From Gottfriedia acidiceleris (lineage in GTDB: Bacteria; Bacillota; Bacilli; Bacillales; Bacillaceae_G), in NCBI RefSeq assembly GCF_023115465.1, contig NZ_CP096034.1, positions 2,542,001 to 2,606,000 on the forward strand: DNA of 64,000 nt, given 5' to 3'. The translations under genes were made by a program, and so were the position numbers. The notes below the pieces were generated by a model, which saw only the letters and a list, made by a program, of their open reading frames with translations, did no database searches and was not told where the DNA came from. Below, one piece after another: positions 38,083 through 46,822 of the stretch. How positions within the stretch are numbered: the stretch's first letter is position 1; each line of letters begins with the position of its first letter.

Positions 38083-39303
38083 CTATAAATAAAACTCAAA
38101 TACTTTCGCTATTTTTTCTTTTATTCTTTCTTTAAACGGTAAATTTTTAATATATGTAGGTGTAATTTCAAAAGCCTGATTAAATACATCAGCTAATTCT
38201 GGTTCTACTTGTTTGATAAATTGTTGATCATATATATAACAATTCAATTCATCAGTTAAGTGAAATGACCGGGAATCAAAATTTGTAGTACCAATCATTA
38301 GTACTTTATCATCAATTTTAACTACTTTACCGTGAAAAATACCTTTTTTAAACCCATACACTTTTATGTTATTTTTCCAAGCTTGCCTTATATATGGAAA
38401 TGCTGCTTGTTGTACTAGAAGTGCATCAGACTTATGAGAATATAGTATTTTTACATCAATTCCTCTATTTGCTGCATCTAATAAAGAATCCCAAATCACT
38501 TTATTATTCGGTATAAAATAAGGAGAATAAATAGTTATAGACTTTTTTGCCTGTTTAAACAATTTACTATATTCTTGCTCAATTCCTATTTTAGTATAAG
38601 AAACAAATTGGTGCTGGCTTCTCCCAATTTTTTTACTGATCTCCATTTGAGTAATTTTTTGGTCTGAATTTTTTCTCCAATCGTGCACAAATTGCTTTTC
38701 TAACCCTTCAACACCGCTACCTACTAATCTAAGCTGAACATCTTCCCACGGTTTTAATCCCTTTTTTTCATCTATATACTTTTTACCTATATTAAACCCA
38801 CCAATATAGCCAATTTCCCCATCAATAATCGTCATCCTACGGTGATTTCTGTTATTAATCGATGCAAAAAAATAAGATAACTGCGGTTTATTAAAATAGG
38901 TAAAATGTACTCCATGATCGATTAAAGATTTTCTTTCTTTCCGTTCTAATAAAATTCCACCAAGACGATCAACAGCATAATAAACTGGAATTCCTTCATC
39001 ACTCTTCTTTTTTAAGACATTTAAAAATTCATGTGAAACACGGTCATTAGAAACCGAAAAAAAGTAGATATGCACTTCCTTTTTTGCATTCCTAATATCA
39101 TGAAATAATTGGTTATTTAACTTCCTTCCGTTCGTAAAAATCGACAGATCACTATGGCCCATTGGATACGATATTGGCTTTTCAGCAAAAATATTCTTTT
39201 TTTGAGCTTTCTCCATTTCAATCTCATTTAAAGCAAATAATATGACCAATAGTGAAAATAGGAGTACTAAAGTTTTAAATATAAATTTTAATATTTTTTT
39301 CAT
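38083..39303 (-). CDS. Phospholipase D/cardiolipin-synthase-type membrane enzyme
   Basis: A 406-residue protein with one N-terminal membrane helix (about 8-27) and two PLD domains. The first HKD-type motif is altered to HRRMTIIDGEIGYIGGFN, with R in the K position; the second is standard (FHGKVVKIDDKVLMIGTTN). Cardiolipin synthases of Bacillus have two N-terminal helices and about 480 residues, so this is a shorter paralogue that may make cardiolipin or another phosphatidyl transfer product. It is monocistronic. Confidence 0.82.
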   Translation of the reverse strand: MKKILKFIFKTLVLLFSLLVILFALNEIEMEKAQKKNIFAEKPISYPMGHSDLSIFTNGRKLNNQLFHDIRNAKKEVHIYFFSVSNDRVSHEFLNVLKKKSDEGIPVYYAVDRLGGILLERKERKSLIDHGVHFTYFNKPQLSYFFASINNRNHRRMTIIDGEIGYIGGFNIGKKYIDEKKGLKPWEDVQLRLVGSGVEGLEKQFVHDWRKNSDQKITQMEISKKIGRSQHQFVSYTKIGIEQEYSKLFKQAKKSITIYSPYFIPNNKVIWDSLLDAANRGIDVKILYSHKSDALLVQQAAFPYIRQAWKNNIKVYGFKKGIFHGKVVKIDDKVLMIGTTNFDSRSFHLTDELNCYIYDQQFIKQVEPELADVFNQAFEITPTYIKNLPFKERIKEKIAKVFEFYL

Positions 39304-39436
39304 AGATTCCTCTTACTAGGTTTGGCATAAGAGTATTTTTTGAAAAAAATGACTTAAATATCCATATTTATTTTAATTATGGAACTTTTTTTCAATAGGA
39401 ACTTTTAAATTAAAAAGTTGATTTTTTGGCCTAAAT

Positions 39437-39464
39437 AAAAGGCTGTCTAATTAGACAACCTTTT
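39437..39464 (-). terminator. Terminator after the tetR-type gene
   Basis: AAAAGGTTGTCTAA and TTAGACAGCCTTTT form a 14-bp palindrome followed by TATTT on the minus strand. Confidence 0.75.
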
Positions 39465-39485
39465 AGAGAATTTTAATTTTATCAA

Positions 39486-40073
39486 TTAAGCCTTTAACAT
39501 TTTCATCAAAAAATCAGTAGTAGGTAAACCAAATTTATTATCAACTAGATCTTGAATCGTTAAACTACTTATCACATTGAAATACCATACTAATATTTTT
39601 CTTGGATTTTCCTTTATGAACTCACCACTTTCTTGTCCTTTTATAAATATTGGAATTAGTAAATCAATTAAATAATCAGGTGAGTATTTTGATAATAATT
39701 CAGTCACTTTTTCTGGTACTTCGTTGTTTTTCCTCGCTTGTTGGATGATCATAAATGCATACTTATGATTTTCGTCTAACATTTTTTCTGTTAATAATTC
39801 TAATAGTTGGTAAGGAGTTCCTTGGAAAAACTGCAATGAACTTAACTCACTTTTAGACTCAATCATTAATCCTTCAATAATTTGAAAAAATAATTCTGCT
39901 TTTGATTGAAAATGGCGAAAAATTAAACCTTCACTAACATTTGCTTCAGTAGCAATTACACTTGTTTTCGTATTTTTATAACCATTCAATGCAAAAATTT
40001 TCAAAGCAGATTGTTTTATAAGTACCTTTCGATCAGTTTGTTGATTATTATTTTTTTGTAACAACTTACTCAC
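39486..40073 (-). CDS. TetR-family transcriptional regulator
   Basis: A 195-residue repressor-type protein. The N-terminal helix-turn-helix is clear (ALKIFALNGYKNTKTSVIATEANVSEG..FRHFQSKAELFF). The C-terminal ligand domain is divergent and gives no ligand clue. It starts 20 bases after the alpha/beta hydrolase gene and is probably co-transcribed. The palindromic GTGAGT-type site at 41157-41180 is its likely operator. Confidence 0.88.
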   Translation of the reverse strand: MSKLLQKNNNQQTDRKVLIKQSALKIFALNGYKNTKTSVIATEANVSEGLIFRHFQSKAELFFQIIEGLMIESKSELSSLQFFQGTPYQLLELLTEKMLDENHKYAFMIIQQARKNNEVPEKVTELLSKYSPDYLIDLLIPIFIKGQESGEFIKENPRKILVWYFNVISSLTIQDLVDNKFGLPTTDFLMKMLKA

Positions 40074-40093
40074 TCCAATTTATCCATTCTTTC

Positions 40094-41125
40094 TCAATTA
40101 TTAATAGCTAATGGCCTTACTCTATTTATTAATTCTTGTAAAAACTGCTCAGGTCTAGCAAAGCAAGCTAAATGTCCAGCGTTATTTATATAAATAAATT
40201 CTTTTAAAGGTGCTTCGATTTTTTGCAAAAATCGTTCTGCATTTTTGGTAGGAGTTATAATATCATTATCTCCTTGAAAAATAAAGAAAGGAATTGAAAA
40301 TACTGTTCCTAACCGTCCATAATTAAAATTCATAAGTTCGTTAAACAATTGTTCCCCCGAAAATTTCATCCCTTTAAAAATATCCAATAGATCATTAATA
40401 GTATGTTGTGGTGATGAAAGCATTGAAGGCAAAATAAGGTCCATTACCATATTAGGAACATTTTTTATTGATTTTACTACTATCTGATTTCTTTTATCAT
40501 AATCTTTTTGCGTCCATTTTGTCTGATCTGGTCCTAGTTCTTTAAATTTCTTTAGTCTCCTCTTATTCCCTTGCTCAGACAAGGCATCAATAGCCAATTG
40601 ATATGCAATATTTTCATAATCAAAACAGTTTTGATCAGTCCCCACATACGCATAAAAGAGATTTGGCCTTTCCTTAATCATTAATGTAGCTATAAGACTA
40701 CCGACGGAACTTCCAACCAAAATAATTTTTTCTTTTTCAAGTTCATTACAAATAAGATTACTTAATTCAATTCCATCTTCTGCCAACTGGTTAAATGTAA
40801 TTTTACCACAGCCTTCTTTCCCATTCCTTTTAAAAGTTTTTCCTGCACCTCGCTGATCCCATTGAACAATGGTAAAATGCCTTTCCCAAGGACGTATTAT
40901 AGGACTAAAAATAGTATAAGTTGAGGCAGGACCACCATGAATCAATAAAAGAATAGGGTTTCTTCTATCTTCCCCTCGAATTGTAATCCATTGATCAATC
41001 CCCCCAATCGTTACATACTTTTCTTCATTGATCATATATTCAGTATAAATTTCTAACTTCTTTTCATTTTTTCTTTGATTAAATTGACGAAAAAAGATAT
41101 CGGGTAAAATATTGGATTTTGTCAT
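40094..41125 (-). CDS. Alpha/beta hydrolase, S33 (proline iminopeptidase-like)
   Basis: A 343-residue hydrolase. Motifs: LLIHGGPASTYTIFSPIIR (oxyanion HGGP), VQWDQRGAGKTFK, the nucleophile Ser in LVGSSVGSLIATLM, Asp in IFQGDNDIITP and the catalytic His in NNAGHLACFARPEQF. The S33 lid insert sits between the Ser and Asp. The substrate is unknown; the TetR partner suggests induction by a small molecule such as an ester or drug. ATG at 41125 follows AAAGG. Confidence 0.85.
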   Translation of the reverse strand: MTKSNILPDIFFRQFNQRKNEKKLEIYTEYMINEEKYVTIGGIDQWITIRGEDRRNPILLLIHGGPASTYTIFSPIIRPWERHFTIVQWDQRGAGKTFKRNGKEGCGKITFNQLAEDGIELSNLICNELEKEKIILVGSSVGSLIATLMIKERPNLFYAYVGTDQNCFDYENIAYQLAIDALSEQGNKRRLKKFKELGPDQTKWTQKDYDKRNQIVVKSIKNVPNMVMDLILPSMLSSPQHTINDLLDIFKGMKFSGEQLFNELMNFNYGRLGTVFSIPFFIFQGDNDIITPTKNAERFLQKIEAPLKEFIYINNAGHLACFARPEQFLQELINRVRPLAINN

Positions 41126-41156
41126 TAAGAGTTTTTCCTTTCTAATATCTTCTCGC

Positions 41157-41180
41157 TAGTGAGTGAGTGAGTTACTCACT
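41157..41180. promoter_or_regulatory. Probable TetR-type operator
   Basis: AGTGAGTGAGTGAGTTACTCACT, immediately upstream of the hydrolase gene: an imperfect palindrome of AGTGAGT and ACTCACT half-sites with an extra GAGT direct repeat. It has the size and place expected for autoregulation by the co-transcribed TetR protein. Confidence 0.6.
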
Positions 41181-41429
41181 AATAATATATTATGCATCTT
41201 GGTCTGTCAATTCTACTTAGAGGATAAAAAAACAGTTGGAGAACCTCAATTTTACATTTAATCCATACCTAAATTAAGATAATTATTTGTTAATTATGTT
41301 TGATGAGGTATGAATAAAGCCCTAAAAAACTAATCCTTTTATATTTCCAAATTTTTATTAGCTTTTTTTTCTAAAAATAACACAAAATAGATGTTATTAA
41401 TTACTAAACATCGGAGTTGATTTTTAGCT

Positions 41430-42272
41430 GTGAAAAAAGTTTGTTTTATTCTTATCTTATTCCTTTCATTAATTTGCTTTGTAGATTTTACTTACGCAAC
41501 AACAAACGAACCAGTACTCACCCCAATTAGCTTTCAAATAGAAATTCAGGATTGGGAAGCTGTTAACAAAATAATCCCAAAATACTCGTTGTTCACTGTA
41601 ATCGATGTAGAAACTGGCAAGAGCTTTAATGTACAAAGAAGAGCTGGTAGTAGGCATGCAGATGTTCAGCCATTAACAAGAGAAGATACAAGGATAATGA
41701 AGGAAATTTACGATGGGAACTGGAGTTGGAGAAGAAGGGCTGTATTAATTTTAGCTGATGAAAACCTTATCCCTGCGTCCATGCACGGAATGCCACATGG
41801 TGGAGGTTCGCTTCCAAACGGTTTCTGTGGTCATTTTTGCATTCATTTTATGGGAAGCACGACACATCGGACAGGTAAAGCAGATTTATCTCATTATGTG
41901 ATGATCCTTAAAGCCGCTGGAAAGATTAATGAATATATGAACAACCTACCACCTTCCCAACTGCTTAATGTATTATTCGTTTCTATTAAAAACCAAGATA
42001 AAGGCTTGGTTAAAAAAATAGCTATAAGTAATCAAAAAAACATTAAAAAAGATCTAAAGAAAATAAAAAAAATAGAAGCAATACAGTGGACTTTGTCCCA
42101 AACAAAGAGGTCTGGGTCATCTTCATTAGAAACTGAAGTCCCAGTTGAGGTTAATCTTTTTATAAAAGATAAGGGTCGGTTAAGGACCAAACTTTCTTTT
42201 ACCTTGGTGAGAACGTCACCTATTTCTCCATGGAAAGTGAATATCGACCCTTTGTTTTCAATCATTAACTAG
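41430..42272 (+). CDS. Secreted protein with an L,D-transpeptidase-like motif
   Basis: A 280-residue exported protein. The signal peptide (about 1-23) ends near YAT-T. The core has TVIDVETGKSFNVQRRAG, then ASMHGMPHGGGSLPNG and FCGHFCIHFMGSTTH. The last resembles the HGxxx...SHGC(I/V)R catalytic motif of YkuD-type L,D-transpeptidases, with a Cys and preceding His but a different tail. The C-terminal half is lysine-rich with beta strands. It may act on cell wall, but this is inference. The GTG start at 41430 follows a distant GGAGTTG. It is monocistronic, with a terminator downstream. Confidence 0.7.
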   Translation: MKKVCFILILFLSLICFVDFTYATTNEPVLTPISFQIEIQDWEAVNKIIPKYSLFTVIDVETGKSFNVQRRAGSRHADVQPLTREDTRIMKEIYDGNWSWRRRAVLILADENLIPASMHGMPHGGGSLPNGFCGHFCIHFMGSTTHRTGKADLSHYVMILKAAGKINEYMNNLPPSQLLNVLFVSIKNQDKGLVKKIAISNQKNIKKDLKKIKKIEAIQWTLSQTKRSGSSSLETEVPVEVNLFIKDKGRLRTKLSFTLVRTSPISPWKVNIDPLFSIIN

Positions 42273-42286
42273 ATCAAAATAATTAA

Positions 42287-42308
42287 AAGGGCTACCAAAG
42301 TAGCCCTT
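42287..42308 (+). terminator. Terminator after the secreted-protein gene
   Basis: AAGGGCTAC and GTAGCCCTT form a perfect 9-bp stem with a 4-base loop and a short T tail. Confidence 0.7.
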
Positions 42309-42459
42309 CTAATTCTGCATATGAATCCCTTAAAAATCTATACTTTTATAAATTACTATAATTTTGAAAACTGCCCTAAATATAGAAATAAATTATCGTG
42401 ATTTTTATCAACCAAAAATAATCATATTCTCACTATTGAAACGATAATTTACTTTTATT

Positions 42460-42733
42460 TTATGTTACCATTTGCTTTACTTCCCTCAATAAAAAAAATA
42501 ATGCTAAAATCAATAAACCGATTATTACCGTTATGATATGAAAAACCTAATTCTTTTCATCAGGAATATTGTCTTTTATAATTCCAAAACCTGCAATAAA
42601 CGAATTTGTCCCAATAAAATAGTTCATTCCACTCCCGATTAAAATGTACTTATATGAATCATGTAATGAAATCTCAAAATGGAAGTAAATCTTTACTCGA
42701 GTTATAGATTGATAAGATACTGTTTATCCATAT
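42460..42733 (-). pseudogene. Decayed membrane protein gene
   Basis: On the minus strand an open stretch reads TRVKIYFHFEISLHDSYKYI, LIGSGMNYFIGTNSFIAGFG, DNIPDEKN, then TAG, then in the same frame VFHIITVIIGLLILALFFLL, ending MVT. It has no intact start: an ATG with GGAGG at about 42,742 is in another frame. The coding-like character on both sides of the stop suggests a gene of about 100 residues with a C-terminal membrane helix, broken by a frameshift and a nonsense codon. The rest of the 42,309-42,878 gap shows nothing. Confidence 0.45.
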
Positions 42734-42840
42734 CCTCCATTTACTGGTCGTATTCATCCTTCCAATTATTAATCATATTTCTTTTCTTTGTTTAATTCTT
42801 TCTATTTTAGTTGTAAATATAATTCGAATAAGCAAAGAAA

Positions 42841-42868
42841 AGAGAATGATTCTAAAAAACCATTCTCT
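42841..42868 (-). terminator. Terminator after the SRPBCC gene
   Basis: AGAGAATG and CATTCTCT pair around a 12-base loop, with TTTCTTT following on the minus strand. Confidence 0.75.
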
Positions 42869-42878
42869 GTATTTCTAA

Positions 42879-43304
42879 CTATCTTTTTGTTTGTTCGGCA
42901 TATTTTTTAAAATTATCTAGAATTGCTTGCCATCCTTGTTGTTGAAATTCAACAGGATTAGTTGTTTCTGGATCGAATGTTTCAATTACTTCTGTTTCGT
43001 TTTCATTACCGCTAAATGTGATCTTAACCTTTCTTCCATCACCAAGTGTATATGCAATAACCTCATATTTTTTTACTTCATCATAAATCCCACCAAAGTC
43101 AAAACCAAAACTGCCATCTTTTGCTTCCATTCTTGAACGGAATTCGCCGCCAACGCGTAAGTCATTTTCTGCAATTGGTGTGTGCCAGTCGTCTGAAGCA
43201 CTGTTCCATTTTTTAATATGTTCAGGTTCTGTCCAAATATCCCATACTTTTTCAATTGATGCTTTAATAGTTGCTTTTACTGTTACTTTTTCTGATGTTT
43301 CCAT
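42879..43304 (-). CDS. SRPBCC/AHSA1-family protein
   Basis: A 141-residue START-like ligand-binding protein. Family landmarks are VKATIKASIEKVWDIWTEPEHIKKW at the N-terminus, the GGEFRSRMEAKDGSFGFDFGG strands, and the C-terminal GWQAILDNFKKYAE helix. The ATG at 43304 is selected for the GAGAGGCGG site; the longer frame (from 43343) has none. Related Bacillus proteins are annotated as SRPBCC domain or polyketide cyclase-like. The ligand is unknown. It is monocistronic. Confidence 0.85.
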   Translation of the reverse strand: METSEKVTVKATIKASIEKVWDIWTEPEHIKKWNSASDDWHTPIAENDLRVGGEFRSRMEAKDGSFGFDFGGIYDEVKKYEVIAYTLGDGRKVKITFSGNENETEVIETFDPETTNPVEFQQQGWQAILDNFKKYAEQTKR

Positions 43305-43528
43305 TTCAATACCGCCTCTCTTGATACTAATATATTTATACAATAGCCAATTTGTGGCTTGCTATATTGTATACGATTTCAAAAAATCATTCTATCTATT
43401 CATTTTTTTGTTTTCTATCACTGTTTTTAGACTACCATAACAGGTTTAATTTATTTAATAAAATATATAATTTAATGGGTAAAATATAAAGGGTTAATCA
43501 GAGAAGTGCAAAGAAAGGATGGGTGAAG

Positions 43529-43699
43529 ATGGAGAATTTAGAAAAAAACTCCCCTAAAACAAGCATTAATTGTCCAAACTGTAATTCAACCATTTCCAAA
43601 AATGACGAAAATGGAAATATTAGTGATGAAATTCAAGAACATTATTTATATGAGTGCCCAAATTGTGGAAAACCAGAACTTTTTTATAATAAAAAGTAG
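43529..43699 (+). CDS. Small zinc-ribbon protein
   Basis: A 56-residue ORF from ATG 43529, behind AAAGGATGGGTG, to TAG, followed by a strong terminator. It contains two CPNC knuckles (INCPNCNSTIS and YECPNCGKPELF) about 25 residues apart, so it very likely binds one zinc ion. The role is unknown. Confidence 0.7.
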   Translation: MENLEKNSPKTSINCPNCNSTISKNDENGNISDEIQEHYLYECPNCGKPELFYNKK

Positions 43700-43704
43700 T
43701 TTTA

Positions 43705-43730
43705 AAAACGACTCTATTGAGTCGTTTTTT
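43705..43730 (+). terminator. Terminator after the zinc-ribbon gene
   Basis: AAAACGACTC/GAGTCGTTTT with a 4-base loop and a T6 tail. Confidence 0.9.
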
Positions 43731-43798
43731 CAAACTAATGTACTTCGTTAGTTTGTGAATAAGAAAATTAAAATATTAAACCTTAATCTTAATTTCAT

Positions 43799-44010
43799 TC
43801 ATTTGTTTTCATTTTCTTCAGTATTAAATAAATCAGTTAAAGGATTTTGGATTGAACTGAAATATGTTGAAAACAAATTAAGAATCCCTACAACGAATAA
43901 GATCCAACCAAAGCCTCTCAGTATAACAGTCCAACAAAATTAGTAAAATAAGTTAGAGTTACAATTATAAGACCAAATATTATGTACATTGCACTGACTG
44001 GATTTTTCAT
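43799..44010 (-). pseudogene. Small two-helix membrane protein, frameshifted
   Basis: ATG 44010 has an AGGAG site 8 bases upstream and opens MKNPVSAMYIIFGLIIVTLT, then YFTNF. This frame stops soon after (TGA). A second frame continues with TVILRGFGWILFVVGILNLF and STYFSSIQNPLTDLFNTEEN to TGA at 43799. Adding one T to the TTTT run in AATTTTGTTGG joins them into one protein of about 70 residues with two membrane helices. The region is 212 bases long, one short of a multiple of three. Confidence 0.6.
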
Positions 44011-44108
44011 GTTTATTTCTCCTATATATATATATGTAATTTCATTTTTATTTTATCATAAAGTAAAAAAATGGTAATCAATCAAAAGACTCATGAACAC
44101 TTCACTTC

Positions 44109-44189
44109 TTAATGCAACTAATCTGCCATTTTCTAAACAGAAAAAAGCCCCTTTTAGTATTTTTTGAGTATCATATGCTTTTGTTCAAT
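44109..44189. repeat. Degenerate dispersed repeat copy
   Basis: TTAATGCAACTAATCTGCCATT at the left and ATGCTTTTGTTCAATTA at the right resemble the ends and inner palindrome of the dispersed element, just beyond the SUKH gene stop. Confidence 0.35.
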
Positions 44190-44617
44190 TATATACTTAT
44201 TGTCCCATCATTCCACCATACTAAGAATTCCTCGAAACAAGGAGCAATCCATGTACGACTATCGTCCTCATGATTCCAAACGAATATATTATTACTTTGA
44301 ATGTCACCATTAACAATAGAGAAACCGAATAAGTCTCCATTACCTGCATCACCAAAAAATAATAAACAGTCGAAAGGCATATATGTATCCTTAAAGACCT
44401 CATCAGTTCTTCGATCAACATTTTCTTCTATTATTTCTTTTGTAGACCAAATTCTTACCCCTTCAATATCAATACCATCAGATTCTTTAAGAAAGTTGAC
44501 TAGTTGGTTCGGTAGTTCAAGATTGAATTTAACTTGAATTTCTTCTATTTGTTTTTGAGTTGCAGGCTCATTATATTCAGCTTCTTCAAAAATATTTTTT
44601 ATTAAGTCTTTCCACAT
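44189..44617 (-). CDS. SMI1/KNR4 (SUKH) family protein
   Basis: A 142-residue SUKH-1 fold protein, a group that often serves as immunity protein against polymorphic toxins. Landmarks are PATQKQIEEIQVKFNLELPN, LVNFLKESDGID, LLFFGDAGNGDLFGFSI and VWNHEDDSRTWIAPCFEEFL. I place the start at ATG 44617 (MWKDLIKN), 10 bases after AGAAGG; the ATG three codons earlier is too close to the site. No toxin gene is adjacent, so it may be an orphan immunity gene. Confidence 0.85.
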   Translation of the reverse strand: MWKDLIKNIFEEAEYNEPATQKQIEEIQVKFNLELPNQLVNFLKESDGIDIEGVRIWSTKEIIEENVDRRTDEVFKDTYMPFDCLLFFGDAGNGDLFGFSIVNGDIQSNNIFVWNHEDDSRTWIAPCFEEFLVWWNDGTISI

Positions 44618-44788
44618 ACATTTCATACCTTCTTATACAAATTTTATTCCAAATTATAGCATTGGTTATTTTACTGAATTGCCTTTTAAAGCACTAGAAA
44701 ATGCTGTAAATAGAAACAAGCATATGATATTGAACGAATGCACTACGTTTTTCTATCATTTAAAACAACTACTAATACCAAACTTAAA

Positions 44789-44822
44789 CAAAAAAAACAG
44801 GAGAACAAGTTAACCTGTTCTA
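44789..44822 (-). terminator. Terminator of the beta-oxidation operon
   Basis: AACAGG and CCTGTT bracket a loop containing CTTGTTC on the minus strand and are followed by eight T, 20 bases after the SDR gene. Confidence 0.75.
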
Positions 44823-44841
44823 CCTGCCTCTCATGTAACCC

Positions 44842-45612
44842 TTATTTTGGCTGCATACGAATTGCACCGTCTAAACGGATTACTTCACCATTTAACATTG
44901 GATTTTCAACAATGCTTTTCGCTAAGTGTGCGTATTCTGAAGGCTTACCAAGACGTGATGGGAATGGAACCATTTTTCCTAATGATTCTCTAGCTTTTTC
45001 TGGTAATACATCAAACATTGGTGTTTCAAATATTCCAGGAGCAATACTCATCACTCTGATCCCGTATCTTGATAGATCTCTAGCAATTGGTAATGTCATT
45101 CCAGCTACTGCACTTTTTGATGCACCGTAAGCTGCTTGACCCATTTGGCCATCAAATGCTGCTACTGAAGCGGTGTTAATAATAACACCTCTTTCACCAA
45201 ATTCATTTGGTTCATTGTTAATCATTTGTTCAGCTGCTAAACGAATAACGTTAAATGTACCAACTAAGTTTACATTAATGATTTTTTGGAAAGATTCTAA
45301 TGAATGAATTCCGTCTCTTTTAATTACTTTTTCAGCTAATACAATTCCTGCACAGTTTACTACTGTATTAAATGAACCATATTTAACTAAAACATTACTG
45401 ATTGAATTTTTTACGCTCTCTTCTGAAGATACATCTGTTTTTTCAAAACATACATTTTCTTCACCTAATTCAGAAATTAAGCTAGCAGCTCTTTCTTCAT
45501 TTAAATCGAAAATAGCAGCTTTCCCACCATTTTCTACGATCATTCTAACTGTACCTGCACCTAGACCTGATGCTCCACCTGTAACGATTGCTATACTATC
45601 ACGAATATTCAT
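44842..45612 (-). CDS. Short-chain dehydrogenase, 3-hydroxyacyl-CoA dehydrogenase type
   Basis: A 256-residue SDR oxidoreductase. The NAD-binding [13 protein letters not shown], the VNCAGIV motif, and the active-site pair in [24 protein letters not shown] are present. It resembles 3-hydroxyacyl-CoA dehydrogenase type 2 (HSD17B10-like), which oxidises 3-hydroxyacyl-CoA. It lies last in an operon after thiolase and acyl-CoA dehydrogenase, supporting this role in fatty or branched-chain acyl-CoA degradation. Confidence 0.85.
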   Translation of the reverse strand: MNIRDSIAIVTGGASGLGAGTVRMIVENGGKAAIFDLNEERAASLISELGEENVCFEKTDVSSEESVKNSISNVLVKYGSFNTVVNCAGIVLAEKVIKRDGIHSLESFQKIINVNLVGTFNVIRLAAEQMINNEPNEFGERGVIINTASVAAFDGQMGQAAYGASKSAVAGMTLPIARDLSRYGIRVMSIAPGIFETPMFDVLPEKARESLGKMVPFPSRLGKPSEYAHLAKSIVENPMLNGEVIRLDGAIRMQPK

Positions 45613-45641
45613 TTTTAAATCCCCCAGTTTGTTGTTGGTTA

Positions 45642-46793
45642 TTAATTTAATCTCTCAATAATTGTTGCATTTGCCATACCATGGCCTTCGCAGATCGCTT
45701 GTAATCCAAAACGTCCGCCTGTTTTCTCTAATGCATTACACAAAGTAACCATAACCCTTGCACCACTAGCACCAAGTGGGTGACCTAATGCGATCGCTCC
45801 ACCGTGTATATTTAATTTTTCAAATGGTACATTTAATTCTTTTTGCCATGCTAAAGGAACAGCGGCAAATGCTTCATTTATTTCAAACAAATCGATTTGA
45901 TCAATTGTTAAACCACATTTATGTAGAACTTTTTGAGTTGCTTGAATTGGCCCTGTTAACATTAATTGAGGGTCGGATCCTACTACCGTTCTCCCAATAA
46001 TTCGAAACTTTGGCTTAAATCCTAATTGATGAGCTTTTTCTTTGCTCATTAAAAGTAGTCCTGCTGCTCCATCACTAATTTGACTTGCGTTTCCAGCAGT
46101 AACTGAACCAGTTTCAGTAAAAGCTGGTCTTAAAGTAGATAATTTCTCAATAGAAGAGTTTTCTCTTGGTCCTTCATCTTTCGTAACTTTAACAAACTCA
46201 CCTTCTTGATTCGTAACAGAAACAGCAACAATTTCGTCTTCAAAATAGCCTTGTTTCATTGCTTTTAATGCTTTTTGATGGCTTTTATAAGCAAATTCAT
46301 CTTGCTCACTTCGACTGATATTCCATTTCTCATTTATACGTTCTGCTGAGATCCCTTGGTTAAAGTCACCAAACATATTCGTTAGTTTTTCATTCCATTT
46401 TGATCCTTTTAAATTCGAAAACATAGGTACACGTGTCATACTTTCAACACCAGCTGCAATGACTATGTCCATATCTCCACTTAAAATAGCTTGTGATGCA
46501 AAATGGACAGATTGTTGACTTGATCCGCATTGTCGGTCAATTGTAACACCAGGCACTTCAATTGGTAGACCTGCTAATAAAGAAGCAACCCTACCAATAT
46601 CACCAGCCTGTTCACCAATTTGAGTAACACAACCCATAATCACATCATCTATTTCTTTTGGATCAAATTCATTTCGACTTACTAATTCCTTTAGTACAAT
46701 TGCAGCTAAGTCATCAGGTCTTGTTTCGCTAAAGCTGCCGCCTCTTTTACCAATAGGTGTTCTTAAAGCATCAACAATAACTACTTCTCTCAT
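45642..46793 (-). CDS. Acetyl-CoA acyltransferase (thiolase)
   Basis: A 383-residue thiolase that releases acetyl-CoA from 3-ketoacyl-CoA. The nucleophilic Cys is in IDRQCGSSQQSVHFAS, the later motifs are NEAFAAVPL, GGAIALGHPLGASGAR, and the second Cys is in LQAICEGHGMANATI. Middle gene of the operon, 29 bases after the acyl-CoA dehydrogenase gene and 29 before the SDR gene. Similar to FadA-type degradative thiolases. Confidence 0.93.
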   Translation of the reverse strand: MREVVIVDALRTPIGKRGGSFSETRPDDLAAIVLKELVSRNEFDPKEIDDVIMGCVTQIGEQAGDIGRVASLLAGLPIEVPGVTIDRQCGSSQQSVHFASQAILSGDMDIVIAAGVESMTRVPMFSNLKGSKWNEKLTNMFGDFNQGISAERINEKWNISRSEQDEFAYKSHQKALKAMKQGYFEDEIVAVSVTNQEGEFVKVTKDEGPRENSSIEKLSTLRPAFTETGSVTAGNASQISDGAAGLLLMSKEKAHQLGFKPKFRIIGRTVVGSDPQLMLTGPIQATQKVLHKCGLTIDQIDLFEINEAFAAVPLAWQKELNVPFEKLNIHGGAIALGHPLGASGARVMVTLCNALEKTGGRFGLQAICEGHGMANATIIERLN

Positions 46794-46822
46794 AAATTTG
46801 ATCCTCCAATTCTAAGTTTGGA

